From: an uncultured Phycisphaerales bacterium
GTDB taxonomy: Bacteria > Planctomycetota > Phycisphaerae > Phycisphaerales > SM1A02
Direction: 5' to 3'
DNA: 37,211 bases
Assembly (NCBI GenBank): GCA_905480395.1
Contig: CAJQQE010000040.1
Location: 1-37,211 of the forward strand
Both the position numbers and the translations under genes were made by a program. Position 1 is the stretch's first letter. Every line of letters starts with the position of its first letter. The notes beneath the pieces were generated by a model. It did no database searches and was not told the DNA's origin. It was given only the letters and a program-made list of their open reading frames with translations. Shown here piece after piece: positions 25,728 to 33,809 of the stretch.

Positions 25728-26999
25728 ATGATCAACCCCACCGCTTCGCGAAACCAAACCTTCTCGTTCCGAACTCGATGCGCCTTGGCGGCGGTCGCCG
25801 TTGCCGCCGTCGCCACGCCACGAGCCATCGGTTCCTTCCAAGTCGCCGAAGGTGATGCCGAAGTCTCGACGCCCACGACCCTCCGCGGTGACGTCCTCTT
25901 GAACGCCACTCGAACCTACCTGAGTTCGCTGGCCGAGCTTGATGTGATGGTGGAGACGAAGATTGTGACGAAAAATGCAGAAGTCAACGCGCCACCGAAG
26001 CGATCGGCGCTGGCCTTCTCACGGCCTTCATCGAGTCATCCCCTTCGCTTCAGTGTTCACAGCTGGAGTGGCCCGAGCGGTGGAAGCGACTTGGTTTGCG
26101 ACGGGACCTCACTGCTGGTGGGAGACCCGCTGCTTCGACAATTCGATCTTCGCGTCGCGCCGACCAACTTCCGATCCATGCTTGCGGATCGCGATCTCTC
26201 AATCCGGCTCGGACTCAGCGCCGCCTTTCTTTTCTCGGCGATGAGCGAGCACACATTCTCAGATCTCATCGCGGTTGGTGATGCGCGGCCCGTCGACGCT
26301 TCCGGAGTTGCGGCGGCGGTCATCCAATGCCGATCGACGGACCCCGACCGCCCCTTGCCGATGGAGCTCACGGTCGGGATCGAAGGCGACCCGATCCTCC
26401 TCGGCGTACACATGCCACTTGGCGACGGAAACACGATCGTCATGGAATTCTCGAACTGGATGGCGGACGCCACCGTCGATCCCCACGATGGACGGCCTCG
26501 CTTCGCGATGACCCCGCCTCCGCATTGGGTGCAAGTCGATTCACAGTCCGCCGGCACTGGCAAGGCACAAGCGCCGGTGCAGGCCCTCGTGGGGCGACGC
26601 GCCCCTCGCATTGCCATGCGAGATGCCGCCGGCAACATGGTCGATCCACTCGCCAACATGACCGTCCCAGTTGCCTTTCTCTTTACCGCCGACGACGCAC
26701 TCAACGACCGCGCCGCACGAGACTTCGCGAAGTTGACCGAAGTCGACAATCGGTTTCGGGGCTATCGAATCCAACTCTCGTCGGACGATCAGGCACTTCT
26801 GAATGCTGACCGCGATCTGATGGCGGATGCGATGAAATGTGGATCGAACTGGCGATTGAGCGGTCTTCCGACCTTGGTCATCGTCACGCCGGACGGTCGA
26901 GTTCGTGCGGCGCAAGTCGGCCACCCCGGCCTCGCAACGTGGTCCGCCCGACTGATGCCGCTCCTTGATCGACTGGCATCAGTCCCGGATCAAGAATGA
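25728..26999 (+). CDS. Secreted protein with DUF2092-like and thioredoxin-like domains
   Basis: The 423-residue product has a Sec signal (RCALAAVAVAAVATPRAIG). The middle part (about 45-255) has a LolA-like beta-rich outline close to DUF2092: an early helix LNATRTYLSSLAELDVMVET, CDGTSLLVGD, and the late AVIQCRSTD. The last 140 residues are thioredoxin-like (VGRRAPRIAMRDAAGNMVD, VPVAFLFTADD, GLPTLVIVTPDGRV) with the cis-Pro but without a CxxC, so it cannot do ordinary disulfide exchange. The ATG at 25728 has GAGGA six bases upstream; an ATG at 25704 adds eight residues. It stands alone after lysA. Confidence 0.65.
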   Translation: MINPTASRNQTFSFRTRCALAAVAVAAVATPRAIGSFQVAEGDAEVSTPTTLRGDVLLNATRTYLSSLAELDVMVETKIVTKNAEVNAPPKRSALAFSRPSSSHPLRFSVHSWSGPSGGSDLVCDGTSLLVGDPLLRQFDLRVAPTNFRSMLADRDLSIRLGLSAAFLFSAMSEHTFSDLIAVGDARPVDASGVAAAVIQCRSTDPDRPLPMELTVGIEGDPILLGVHMPLGDGNTIVMEFSNWMADATVDPHDGRPRFAMTPPPHWVQVDSQSAGTGKAQAPVQALVGRRAPRIAMRDAAGNMVDPLANMTVPVAFLFTADDALNDRAARDFAKLTEVDNRFRGYRIQLSSDDQALLNADRDLMADAMKCGSNWRLSGLPTLVIVTPDGRVRAAQVGHPGLATWSARLMPLLDRLASVPDQE

Positions 27000-27017
27000 T
27001 CACCACCGGTGCGTTGG

Positions 27018-27608
27018 TCAGTAGATGAATCGGACGCCGACCTGCAGGATCACGGCCGCCATCACGCCAGCGATCAGATCATCGACCAGAATTCCCATGC
27101 CGCCGCCGAGCCGCTGAAGTCCGTTGGCCGGTGGCGGTTTGAGGATGTCGAACACTCGAAACAGCAGAAACCCGACCACCGCGAGCCCGATGTTGAAAAC
27201 CATCGGGGTGACGCCTTCCGGCAGCGTGGGGCTGCCCGCCCATCCGTCAGCGATCGCCCAGGGGAGCGCGAGCAAGGTGAGCGCCTGGCCGGCGACCTCA
27301 TCGGCAACCACCTGACCTGGGTCCTTTTTGCCCATGATCGCTTCCGCGGACCGGCCGAACCGAAGACAGGCAACGACGCCAATTCCGAGGAGCAGGATGA
27401 GGGCCAGATCGATCTGCCAGCCCGGAGCGCCAAAGATCGCCAGCAGGGCCGCCACCACCGCGGGCGGGAGCGAGCCCCAAGTCCCCGATGCCGGCCTCAG
27501 GAAGCCAAGCCCACCGGCGGTGACCGCGAGGGCTGGAATCACCCCCATTGAGCGAAAAACCTCAGATGGGGTCGGCCGGGTCGAACGTGTCGATTGATCC
27601 GTACTCAA
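27018..27608 (-). CDS. pgpA: Phosphatidylglycerophosphatase A
   Basis: PgpA removes the phosphate from phosphatidylglycerophosphate to give phosphatidylglycerol, in the membrane. The 196-residue product has the family motifs in order: LGFLRPASGTWGSLP, MGKKDPGQVVADEVAGQAL with the metal-binding DE, and FRVFDILKPPPANGLQRLGGGMGILVDDLIAGVMAA. Four spans are predicted. The start is TTG at 27608, overlapping the pgsA stop as TTGA. The longer open frame to 27818 is a shadow of pgsA. The order pgsA-pgpA puts two consecutive steps of phospholipid synthesis in one coupled unit. Confidence 0.93.
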   Translation of the reverse strand: MSTDQSTRSTRPTPSEVFRSMGVIPALAVTAGGLGFLRPASGTWGSLPPAVVAALLAIFGAPGWQIDLALILLLGIGVVACLRFGRSAEAIMGKKDPGQVVADEVAGQALTLLALPWAIADGWAGSPTLPEGVTPMVFNIGLAVVGFLLFRVFDILKPPPANGLQRLGGGMGILVDDLIAGVMAAVILQVGVRFIY

Positions 27609-28321
27609 GAACTGTCCCCCGACCCAGATGGGGTCTTTCCGGCCAAAATGGAGCGAGCCCGAAAAAGATAGGGCCACGCCGACCAAACGGTGATGACGAT
27701 CGTCATCCAGATCAGAATGTCGCGAGCCACCGTGAGGCCCAAGGACTCCTGGGCGAATGGATTGACTGCGACGAAGAGGGCGAACGGCGCCGCGATCGAT
27801 TGCAGCACCATCTTCCATTTTCCACTGGATCCCGCCGAAAAGTCGATTCCCAGTCCTTCAAAGACCCCTCGAATGCTGGTTACCAACAGTTCCCGCGCCA
27901 GGATGATCGCCACCATCCAGGGCCGGACCCCGGTCGTCATCTCCACGTTTCCCGCCGCATCAAAGGGAACAAAGAGGTAGACCCCGCCATAGACGGGCGC
28001 AACCTTGAGAAACGCCGGAGAAGCCAAGAAGACAAAGGCCCCGATCACCAGTAATTTGTCACCGAAGGGGTCCATCACTCGCCCAAAGACGCTGACGACC
28101 TTCCACCGACGGGCCAGCAGCCCATCCACGTAATCCGTGATCGCCGCCACCACAAAGATTACAACCGCCACATTGCCCCAGAATTGCCGGTCAGCGAGGT
28201 CGGATCCGGCCCCCTGCTTCGGCCACAACGCCACCGCGACGATGGCGAAGAAGCACCCGGCAAGGCCAACCCGAGCCAAGGTGAGAAGATTGGGGATCAT
28301 GCGACGCACGGAATCGGACAT
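27605..28321 (-). CDS. pgsA: CDP-diacylglycerol-glycerol-3-phosphate 3-phosphatidyltransferase
   Basis: PgsA joins CDP-diacylglycerol and glycerol-3-phosphate to phosphatidylglycerophosphate. The 238-residue product has the CDP-alcohol phosphatidyltransferase motif DG-x2-AR-x8-G-x3-D-x3-D, seen as DYVDGLLARRWKVVSVFGRVMDPFGDKLLV, and N-terminal NLLTLARVGLA, the family start. Six spans are predicted. It is longer than the usual 180-200 residues owing to polar stretches near residues 110-130 and 150-165. Divergent to nuoJ. Its stop overlaps pgpA, whose product acts on what this enzyme makes. Confidence 0.93.
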   Translation of the reverse strand: MSDSVRRMIPNLLTLARVGLAGCFFAIVAVALWPKQGAGSDLADRQFWGNVAVVIFVVAAITDYVDGLLARRWKVVSVFGRVMDPFGDKLLVIGAFVFLASPAFLKVAPVYGGVYLFVPFDAAGNVEMTTGVRPWMVAIILARELLVTSIRGVFEGLGIDFSAGSSGKWKMVLQSIAAPFALFVAVNPFAQESLGLTVARDILIWMTIVITVWSAWPYLFRARSILAGKTPSGSGDSS

Positions 28322-28612
28322 ACGAGCAAGGTAGCCGGGGAACGTGAAAGCCGCCGGGCGAAGTGAAATTGAACCGATCTGCCGCGAGAATCCGCACTGG
28401 TGACATCAATCTCAAGGATCGAAGGACGCTTGCCGGTTGCGACCCCGGGCGGCGGGGCGTATTCTTCGGCACTTCTCGGTCCTTCCAAGGGCCATTCCCC
28501 TCCCGCCGACCTTTGAACAGTCGGCCCTCAGACGGTTCCAGCCACCAGGGCTGGATTCGGTCGAAGGGATTCGACCGGCCGTTCACGCCGTACGCGACGG
28601 ATTCAGACAGGC
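28322..28612. other. Divergent intergenic region between pgsA and nuoJ
   Basis: These 291 bases should hold the promoters of pgsA (minus) and of the nuo operon (plus). I see no RNA gene, clear operator or strong -10/-35 pair. The small frames crossing it show no recognisable protein. Confidence 0.4.
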
Positions 28613-29605
28613 ATGACGCCATCCATCCTCTACATAGCGTGCGTTGTCGGGGCGATCGGCCTCTACCTCATCATGCGACCGCATCGGAAGTCGACGCGGA
28701 TCGTCGGAACCATCCTTGGCGCCGGCGCCATTGCGTTCCTGATGGTGAAGGTGCTCGAAGGCCTGGCTGCCGACGCGCCGGTTCCAATCCTCGAAGTGAT
28801 TTTCGGACTCGCCGCGATCGCGGGCGCCGCTCGGATGGTGACGCATCCCCGCCCGGTCTTCGCCGCCATCTACTTCGTCGTGGTGGTAGTGAGTTCCGCC
28901 GGCATGTTCTTGCTGATGGATGCGGAGTTCATGGCCTTTTCGCTGATCATCGTCTACGCGGGCGCGATCCTGATTACCTATCTGTTCGTCTTGATGCTGG
29001 CTCAGGATGCCACGTCCACTGCAGGCGAAGCCCTCTACGATCGAATCCCCCGCGAACCGGTCGCGGCACTGGTGGTCGGATTCGTGCTGCTTGCGATCCT
29101 CAGCGATGCGTTCTTACTCGTTGACGGCGGAGTTCGACCAGATGCCCCGGGTATGACCCCATCGCTCTCGTCGGCCGAGGAGCATCGCTGGATGGTCCTC
29201 GACGGGCTTCCGCTCCAACTCAATGACACCGTGGCCGGGCTCCTCGACGCTGATTCCACCGACGCCGCGGCCGCCGAATTTACCATCGAACGAATCGACG
29301 GCCGAGCCATTCGGTTTGACGGAACCAACGCCAGTGTCGACGTCAGAGTCGCCGACGAGTCTCGAAACCTCGTGCTGCCAGTCAGCGCCCTGCCGACCAA
29401 TGCTCAACTCGTTGGATGGTCGCTGGTCGCGACTTTCCCGGTGAGCCTCGAAGTGGCGGGCGTGATCCTGCTCATGGCAATGTTCGGTGCGGTGGTCCTT
29501 GCTCGCCGACAGATTGATCTTGGCGAAGATGAGCTCCGCGTCGCCGCCGGCATGACCCCGCTGCTTGAAGACGAAGAATCTGACTTTGCGGGAGGTTCGT
29601 CATGA
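28613..29605 (+). CDS. nuoJ: NADH-quinone oxidoreductase subunit J, with long loop
   Basis: NuoJ is a membrane subunit of complex I, linking the quinone site to the antiporter-like subunits. The family core is clear: MVTHPRPVFAAIYFVVVVVS, then MDAEFMAFSLIIVYAGAILITYLFVLMLAQ, and the last span SLEVAGVILLMAMFGAVVLARRQ. The 330 residues far exceed the usual 165-200. The excess is a soluble stretch of about 100 residues between spans 4 and 5 (about 172-268), with ERIDGRAIRFDGTNASVDVRVADESRN, which looks beta-rich. It overlaps nuoK by four bases (ATGA). Confidence 0.93.
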   Translation: MTPSILYIACVVGAIGLYLIMRPHRKSTRIVGTILGAGAIAFLMVKVLEGLAADAPVPILEVIFGLAAIAGAARMVTHPRPVFAAIYFVVVVVSSAGMFLLMDAEFMAFSLIIVYAGAILITYLFVLMLAQDATSTAGEALYDRIPREPVAALVVGFVLLAILSDAFLLVDGGVRPDAPGMTPSLSSAEEHRWMVLDGLPLQLNDTVAGLLDADSTDAAAAEFTIERIDGRAIRFDGTNASVDVRVADESRNLVLPVSALPTNAQLVGWSLVATFPVSLEVAGVILLMAMFGAVVLARRQIDLGEDELRVAAGMTPLLEDEESDFAGGSS

Positions 29606-29970
29606 ACGACGTTGCCATCTCGCTCACCCAGGCTGGCGAAGCATCCACGATGGTCCCGATCGCCACCGGAACCATTCAGATCGTGCTGCTGGTCAGTGCC
29701 GTGATGTTCGCCATCGGAATGGTCGGATTCCTCACCCGCCGGAACATGATCCTCATGTTCCTGTGCACCGAACTGATGTTCCAAGCGTCCGCGATCGCGA
29801 TGATCGCATTCGGCCGCATGCACCTGAACCCCGAAGGCCAAGTCTTCGTGATCTTTATTCTCACGGTGGCCGCGGCCGAGGCGGCCCTCGCCCTCGGACT
29901 CGTGGTGCTTCTCTATCGTCGAAAGCCGACGCTAGACGCCGAAGCCTGGTCGGAGTTGAAGGAATGCTGA
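29602..29970 (+). CDS. nuoK: NADH-quinone oxidoreductase subunit K
   Basis: NuoK has three spans and carries two membrane glutamates of the proton path. Both are present: FLCTELMFQASAIAM and VAAAEAALALGLVV. Together with GMVGFLTRRNMILMFL they match the family well. At 122 residues it is about 20 longer than usual; the extra is N-terminal (MNDVAISLTQAGEASTM). An ATG at residue 17 is an alternative start, but the ATGA overlap with nuoJ supports 29602. It overlaps nuoL by seven bases. Confidence 0.94.
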   Translation: MNDVAISLTQAGEASTMVPIATGTIQIVLLVSAVMFAIGMVGFLTRRNMILMFLCTELMFQASAIAMIAFGRMHLNPEGQVFVIFILTVAAAEAALALGLVVLLYRRKPTLDAEAWSELKEC

Positions 29971-32186
29971 GCGCCATCGCGCACACCGCACTCGCGACCG
30001 TCGCCATGGCTGGCGACGGAGACTCGTCCCACGGGCTTCCCGCTGGCGAACCCTTTGGGTTCCAAGTACCGATTGCACCGGTGGTGGACGAGCAATCGTT
30101 CGCCCTCGCGGCCTGGATGATCTGGCTGCCGGTGATCAGCGCCGTCCTCTGCGGTATTTACGCGGCACTTGGCGTCAAGAGCCGACTCCCCGCGTGGACC
30201 ACCGTCGCCGCCCTCGCTGGATCCTTCGTGATCGCGGCGATGACCGTCTCCAAACTTGATTTTGCCAAGCCAGTGGTCGTTCACCTCTTCGACTGGATCG
30301 ACCTCTCTTGGTCGAGCGGCTCGGGGAGTGCCGGTGATCAATGGCACGGACTACGAGCCAACTTCGCCCTCTATCTCGACGGCTTGAGCGCGTACTGGAT
30401 CCTCTTTGTCACGTTCCTCGGCACGATGATCGCGTTTTACGCGAGTGAGTACATGGAGGAGGACAAGGGCACGGGGTACTGCCGGTTCTTCGCCGGCGTG
30501 AGCATCTTCCTCTTCGCCATGACGGCTTTGGTCCTCGGCGAAAACCTGATCATGCTTTACCTTGGCTGGGAAGGCGTGGGTCTCGCGAGTTATCTGCTGA
30601 TTGGCTACTACTACAAGAAGCCCGCAGCAGTCGCAGCGGCCAAAAAAGCCTTCATCATGAATCGGATCGGTGACCTGGGCTTGGCCCTCGGCATCTACCT
30701 GATCTGGCTCGAATACGGCAGCCTGGAGTTCGGTGTGCTGTTCGCCGCATTGCAGTCCGGCGCCACCGGGGCCGGCCAGTACGACGGCTGGGCCGCGACG
30801 CTCATCCCTTGGTGCCTGATGCTGGGCGCCTTCGGTAAGTCTGCCCAATTCCCGCTCTACGTCTGGCTCCCAGATGCGATGGAAGGACCGACGCCGGTCT
30901 CCGCGCTGATTCACGCCGCGACGATGGTGACGGCCGGGATCTACCTGATTGCCCGCACCATGCCGTTCTTTCTCATGAACAAGGCAAGCGGCGGTCACGC
31001 CCTCGAAGCCGTCGCGTGGGTCGGCGGCCTGACCGCCCTGCTTGCGGCGACGATTGCCATGGCGCAATACGACATCAAGCGGGTCATGGCCTACTCCACG
31101 GTCTCGCAGCTCGGTTACATGTTCATGGGTCTCGGTCTCGCGACCAGTTTCGGTGCTTGTTACCACGTCCTCACCCACGCCTTCTTCAAGGCGTTGTTGT
31201 TCCTTTGTTGCGGTGCCGTGATGCACGGCTTCGGTGGTCAACTCGACCTTCGTAAGCTCGGCGGCATCCGTCGGGTTCCCGGATGGGGCGTGGTCTGTTG
31301 GACGATGCTGATTGGAAGCCTCTGGCTCTCGGGCGTTCCCGGCAGCGCGGGTTACTTCTCGAAGGACGAGATTCTCGCCCAAGCCTTCATCACCGACGGC
31401 GCCGGCTTCCGGATCCTCGGCTGGATCGGCATCCTCACTGCTGGACTGACGGCCTACTACACCTTCCGCGTGTGGTTCCGAGTCTTCACCGGCCCGACAC
31501 ACTACAAGCCCGATGAGTCTCACGGCCAAAGCGGGCACGACGATCATCACGGCGACGACCACAGCTTCCATCCGCACGCTCCCGGCATCCGGATCAACCT
31601 GGTGCTGGCGGTTCTTTCGCTCGGCGCGATCTGGCTTGCGGTTGGCTACTTCGTCGGAGACGTCTGGGGCACCCAGACCTGGATCAAGAACGCGATCGAG
31701 AACTCCAGTGCCGGCACGGGTCTCCAGCTCATGCCTGCTGGTGAACATTCGACGCTCTTGGGCTTTGAGCCTCACACCGCGATGTACTTCGTGAGTGGCA
31801 CCTTCGGCCTGGTCGGCCTCGCCATCGCTTGGTGGCTCCACTGTGCCAACCGAAAGTCTGCGGACGATCTTCGCACCTGGCTCACCGCACGCGGCTGGAT
31901 CGCCTGGCTTCCACGAGCGATGGAAAACAAGTGGTATGTCGACGAGATCTATATCGCGACGATTCGATTCCCGCTCTGGATTGCCGGCCAAGCGCTCTAC
32001 ATGTTCGACCGAGTCTTCGTCGATGGCATCGGGGTCAATGGCACCGCTCGCCTACCGAAGATCGCCGCGTCGCTTTTTCAGCCGCTTTATAACGGCAAAC
32101 TTCAGGGATACGCGACCTCAATGGCAGGTGGTCTCGCACTCGTGATCGCCTGGATCGTCTGGGTCTGGATGCGAGGGAGCGTCTGA
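29964..32186 (+). CDS. nuoL: NADH-quinone oxidoreductase subunit L
   Basis: NuoL is the most distal antiporter-like proton-pumping subunit, with the long lateral helix. The 740-residue product shows YWILFVTFLGTMIAFYASEYM, LYLGWEGVGLASYLLIGYYYKKPAAVAAAKKAF, FGKSAQFPLYVWLPDAMEGPTPVSALIHAATMVTAGIYL, and KRVMAYSTVSQLGYMFMGLG, all typical. It is longer than most (about 610-650). A His-rich loop (ESHGQSGHDDHHGDDHSFHPH, near residues 517-537) precedes the C-terminal spans. The ATG at 29964 has GAAGGA just before it and overlaps nuoK's end; the frame opens earlier but that is nuoK shadow. Its TGA shares a base with the nuoM ATG. Confidence 0.95.
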   Translation: MLSAIAHTALATVAMAGDGDSSHGLPAGEPFGFQVPIAPVVDEQSFALAAWMIWLPVISAVLCGIYAALGVKSRLPAWTTVAALAGSFVIAAMTVSKLDFAKPVVVHLFDWIDLSWSSGSGSAGDQWHGLRANFALYLDGLSAYWILFVTFLGTMIAFYASEYMEEDKGTGYCRFFAGVSIFLFAMTALVLGENLIMLYLGWEGVGLASYLLIGYYYKKPAAVAAAKKAFIMNRIGDLGLALGIYLIWLEYGSLEFGVLFAALQSGATGAGQYDGWAATLIPWCLMLGAFGKSAQFPLYVWLPDAMEGPTPVSALIHAATMVTAGIYLIARTMPFFLMNKASGGHALEAVAWVGGLTALLAATIAMAQYDIKRVMAYSTVSQLGYMFMGLGLATSFGACYHVLTHAFFKALLFLCCGAVMHGFGGQLDLRKLGGIRRVPGWGVVCWTMLIGSLWLSGVPGSAGYFSKDEILAQAFITDGAGFRILGWIGILTAGLTAYYTFRVWFRVFTGPTHYKPDESHGQSGHDDHHGDDHSFHPHAPGIRINLVLAVLSLGAIWLAVGYFVGDVWGTQTWIKNAIENSSAGTGLQLMPAGEHSTLLGFEPHTAMYFVSGTFGLVGLAIAWWLHCANRKSADDLRTWLTARGWIAWLPRAMENKWYVDEIYIATIRFPLWIAGQALYMFDRVFVDGIGVNGTARLPKIAASLFQPLYNGKLQGYATSMAGGLALVIAWIVWVWMRGSV

Positions 32187-33805
32187 TGCAACTCTGGATC
32201 CTCCTTCTTCTTCCGTTGGTCACCTGCATCGGCGTCGGTTTCGGCGGCGAACGCAACGCCCGAGCGATCGCGCTCGGTGGCTCGCTGGCCACCCTCGCCT
32301 GGGCCGTGGTGCTCGCGATGCAGTTCCCCCACTGGCAAGCCGAGCAGTGGCTCTACTGGCCCGCGCCGGAAGCCAATGCCTTCCCGGTGCTTCCGGGTCT
32401 CGGTGTCGCGCTCGAACTCGGCGTCGACAGCGTTTCCCTACTTCTGGTCTTGCTGAACGTCTTCTTGATGCCCTGCTGTGTGCTGGGCTCTTGGGTTGCG
32501 ATCAAGGAACGACGACGCGAGTTCTACATTTGGCTCTTGGTCCTCTCGACCTGCGTGATGGGCGTCTTTGTCGCTCGCGATGTGATTAGTTTCTACACGT
32601 TCTTCGAGGCGTCGCTGGTCCCCGGCTTCTTCATGCTGGCGATCTACGGTGGCCCGGATCGGCGCGAAGCGTCCTTCAAGTTCTTTATCTACACCTTTGT
32701 GGGTTCGCTGTTCATGCTGCTGGGCCTCGCCTACGTCGCCTGGCAGCACGCCCAGCAGACGGGCGACTGGTCCTTCGCGATCAGTGATTTGACCACCTTC
32801 GCACCCACGCTCTCCGCCGGCGAACAAGGGTGGATCTTGCTCGCACTGCTCGCTGGCCTTGCGGTCAAAGTCCCCCTCTTCCCGCTGCACACCTGGCTAC
32901 CCCTTGCTCACAACCAGGCCCCAACCGCCGGTTCGGTGAACTTCGCCGCGGTCATTCTCAAGCTCGGCCTTTACGGCCTCTACGTGTTTGTTCTACCGAT
33001 GGTCCCCGAGGCCGTCGTGACTTGGGGACCAACCATCGCGATACTCGCGGTGATCGGCATCGTCTACGCGGCGCTGATCTGCTGGGTGCAGACTGACGTC
33101 AAGAAACTGATCGCCTATTCGTCGGTGAGCCACATGGGCTTCGCGGTGCTGGGCTTGCTCGCCTTGAACCCCCTCGGCCTGCAAGGCTCGGTTTTCTACA
33201 TGCTCAGCCATGGATTTGCGACCGGTGGATTGTTCCTCTGCATCGGCATGATGTACGAGCGTTACCACACCAAGGACCTTCGTGAAGTTGGAGGACTGGC
33301 CTTCAAGATGCCGGTCTGGTCATTCTTCTTCATCGTGTTGGTCTTCGCGAGTGTTGGTCTTCCCGGTCTCAACGGATTCGTGAGCGAGTTCCTCTGTTTG
33401 ATCGGGACCTTCACCGCCGTCCCGGGCGCTCAGACGGGATACCCCGGCGTCCTTGGACCATGGTTCGCCGCCGTCGCCGCGACCGGCATGATCCTCGGTG
33501 CGATGTACCTGCTCTACATGACCGGCAAGCTGTGCTTCGGTCCGCTGCGAGAACCCGCCGACCATCACGAGCACGAAGAACTCCCCAAAGACCTCAGCCT
33601 TCGAGAGATTGCCGCCGTGGCTCCGATCGCACTGGTCTGCTTGGTCTTCGGAATCATGCCTTGGCCGATTCTGCACGCCGTCGAACCGGTGGCAGAAGAG
33701 GTTCTCAAGCCCTACCCGGCTCTCGTCGAGCGCCACTTCGAAAAAATGGATGCGGCCGCCAAGGTCAGTCTTCTGACCGATATCACGCTCGAGGGGAGCC
33801 GCTGA
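32186..33805 (+). CDS. nuoM: NADH-quinone oxidoreductase subunit M
   Basis: NuoM is the middle antiporter-like subunit. The 539-residue product has about 14 spans and the family motifs LGVDSVSLLLVLLNVFLMP, SFYTFFEASLVPGFFMLAIYGGPDRR with the key Glu, KVPLFPLHTWLPLAHNQAPTAGSV, and KKLIAYSSVSHMGFAVLGL, plus VGLPGLNGFVSEFL near the end. It starts one base inside the nuoL stop (TGATG) and ends four bases before nuoN, so the unit is co-translated. Confidence 0.96.
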   Translation: MQLWILLLLPLVTCIGVGFGGERNARAIALGGSLATLAWAVVLAMQFPHWQAEQWLYWPAPEANAFPVLPGLGVALELGVDSVSLLLVLLNVFLMPCCVLGSWVAIKERRREFYIWLLVLSTCVMGVFVARDVISFYTFFEASLVPGFFMLAIYGGPDRREASFKFFIYTFVGSLFMLLGLAYVAWQHAQQTGDWSFAISDLTTFAPTLSAGEQGWILLALLAGLAVKVPLFPLHTWLPLAHNQAPTAGSVNFAAVILKLGLYGLYVFVLPMVPEAVVTWGPTIAILAVIGIVYAALICWVQTDVKKLIAYSSVSHMGFAVLGLLALNPLGLQGSVFYMLSHGFATGGLFLCIGMMYERYHTKDLREVGGLAFKMPVWSFFFIVLVFASVGLPGLNGFVSEFLCLIGTFTAVPGAQTGYPGVLGPWFAAVAATGMILGAMYLLYMTGKLCFGPLREPADHHEHEELPKDLSLREIAAVAPIALVCLVFGIMPWPILHAVEPVAEEVLKPYPALVERHFEKMDAAAKVSLLTDITLEGSR

Positions 33806-33809
33806 ACCC

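Noticed and set aside
30351-31991. Minus-strand frame of 546 codons inside nuoL
   Set aside because: Long only because of high GC; no hydrophobic or domain pattern, and nuoL is unmistakable on the other strand.
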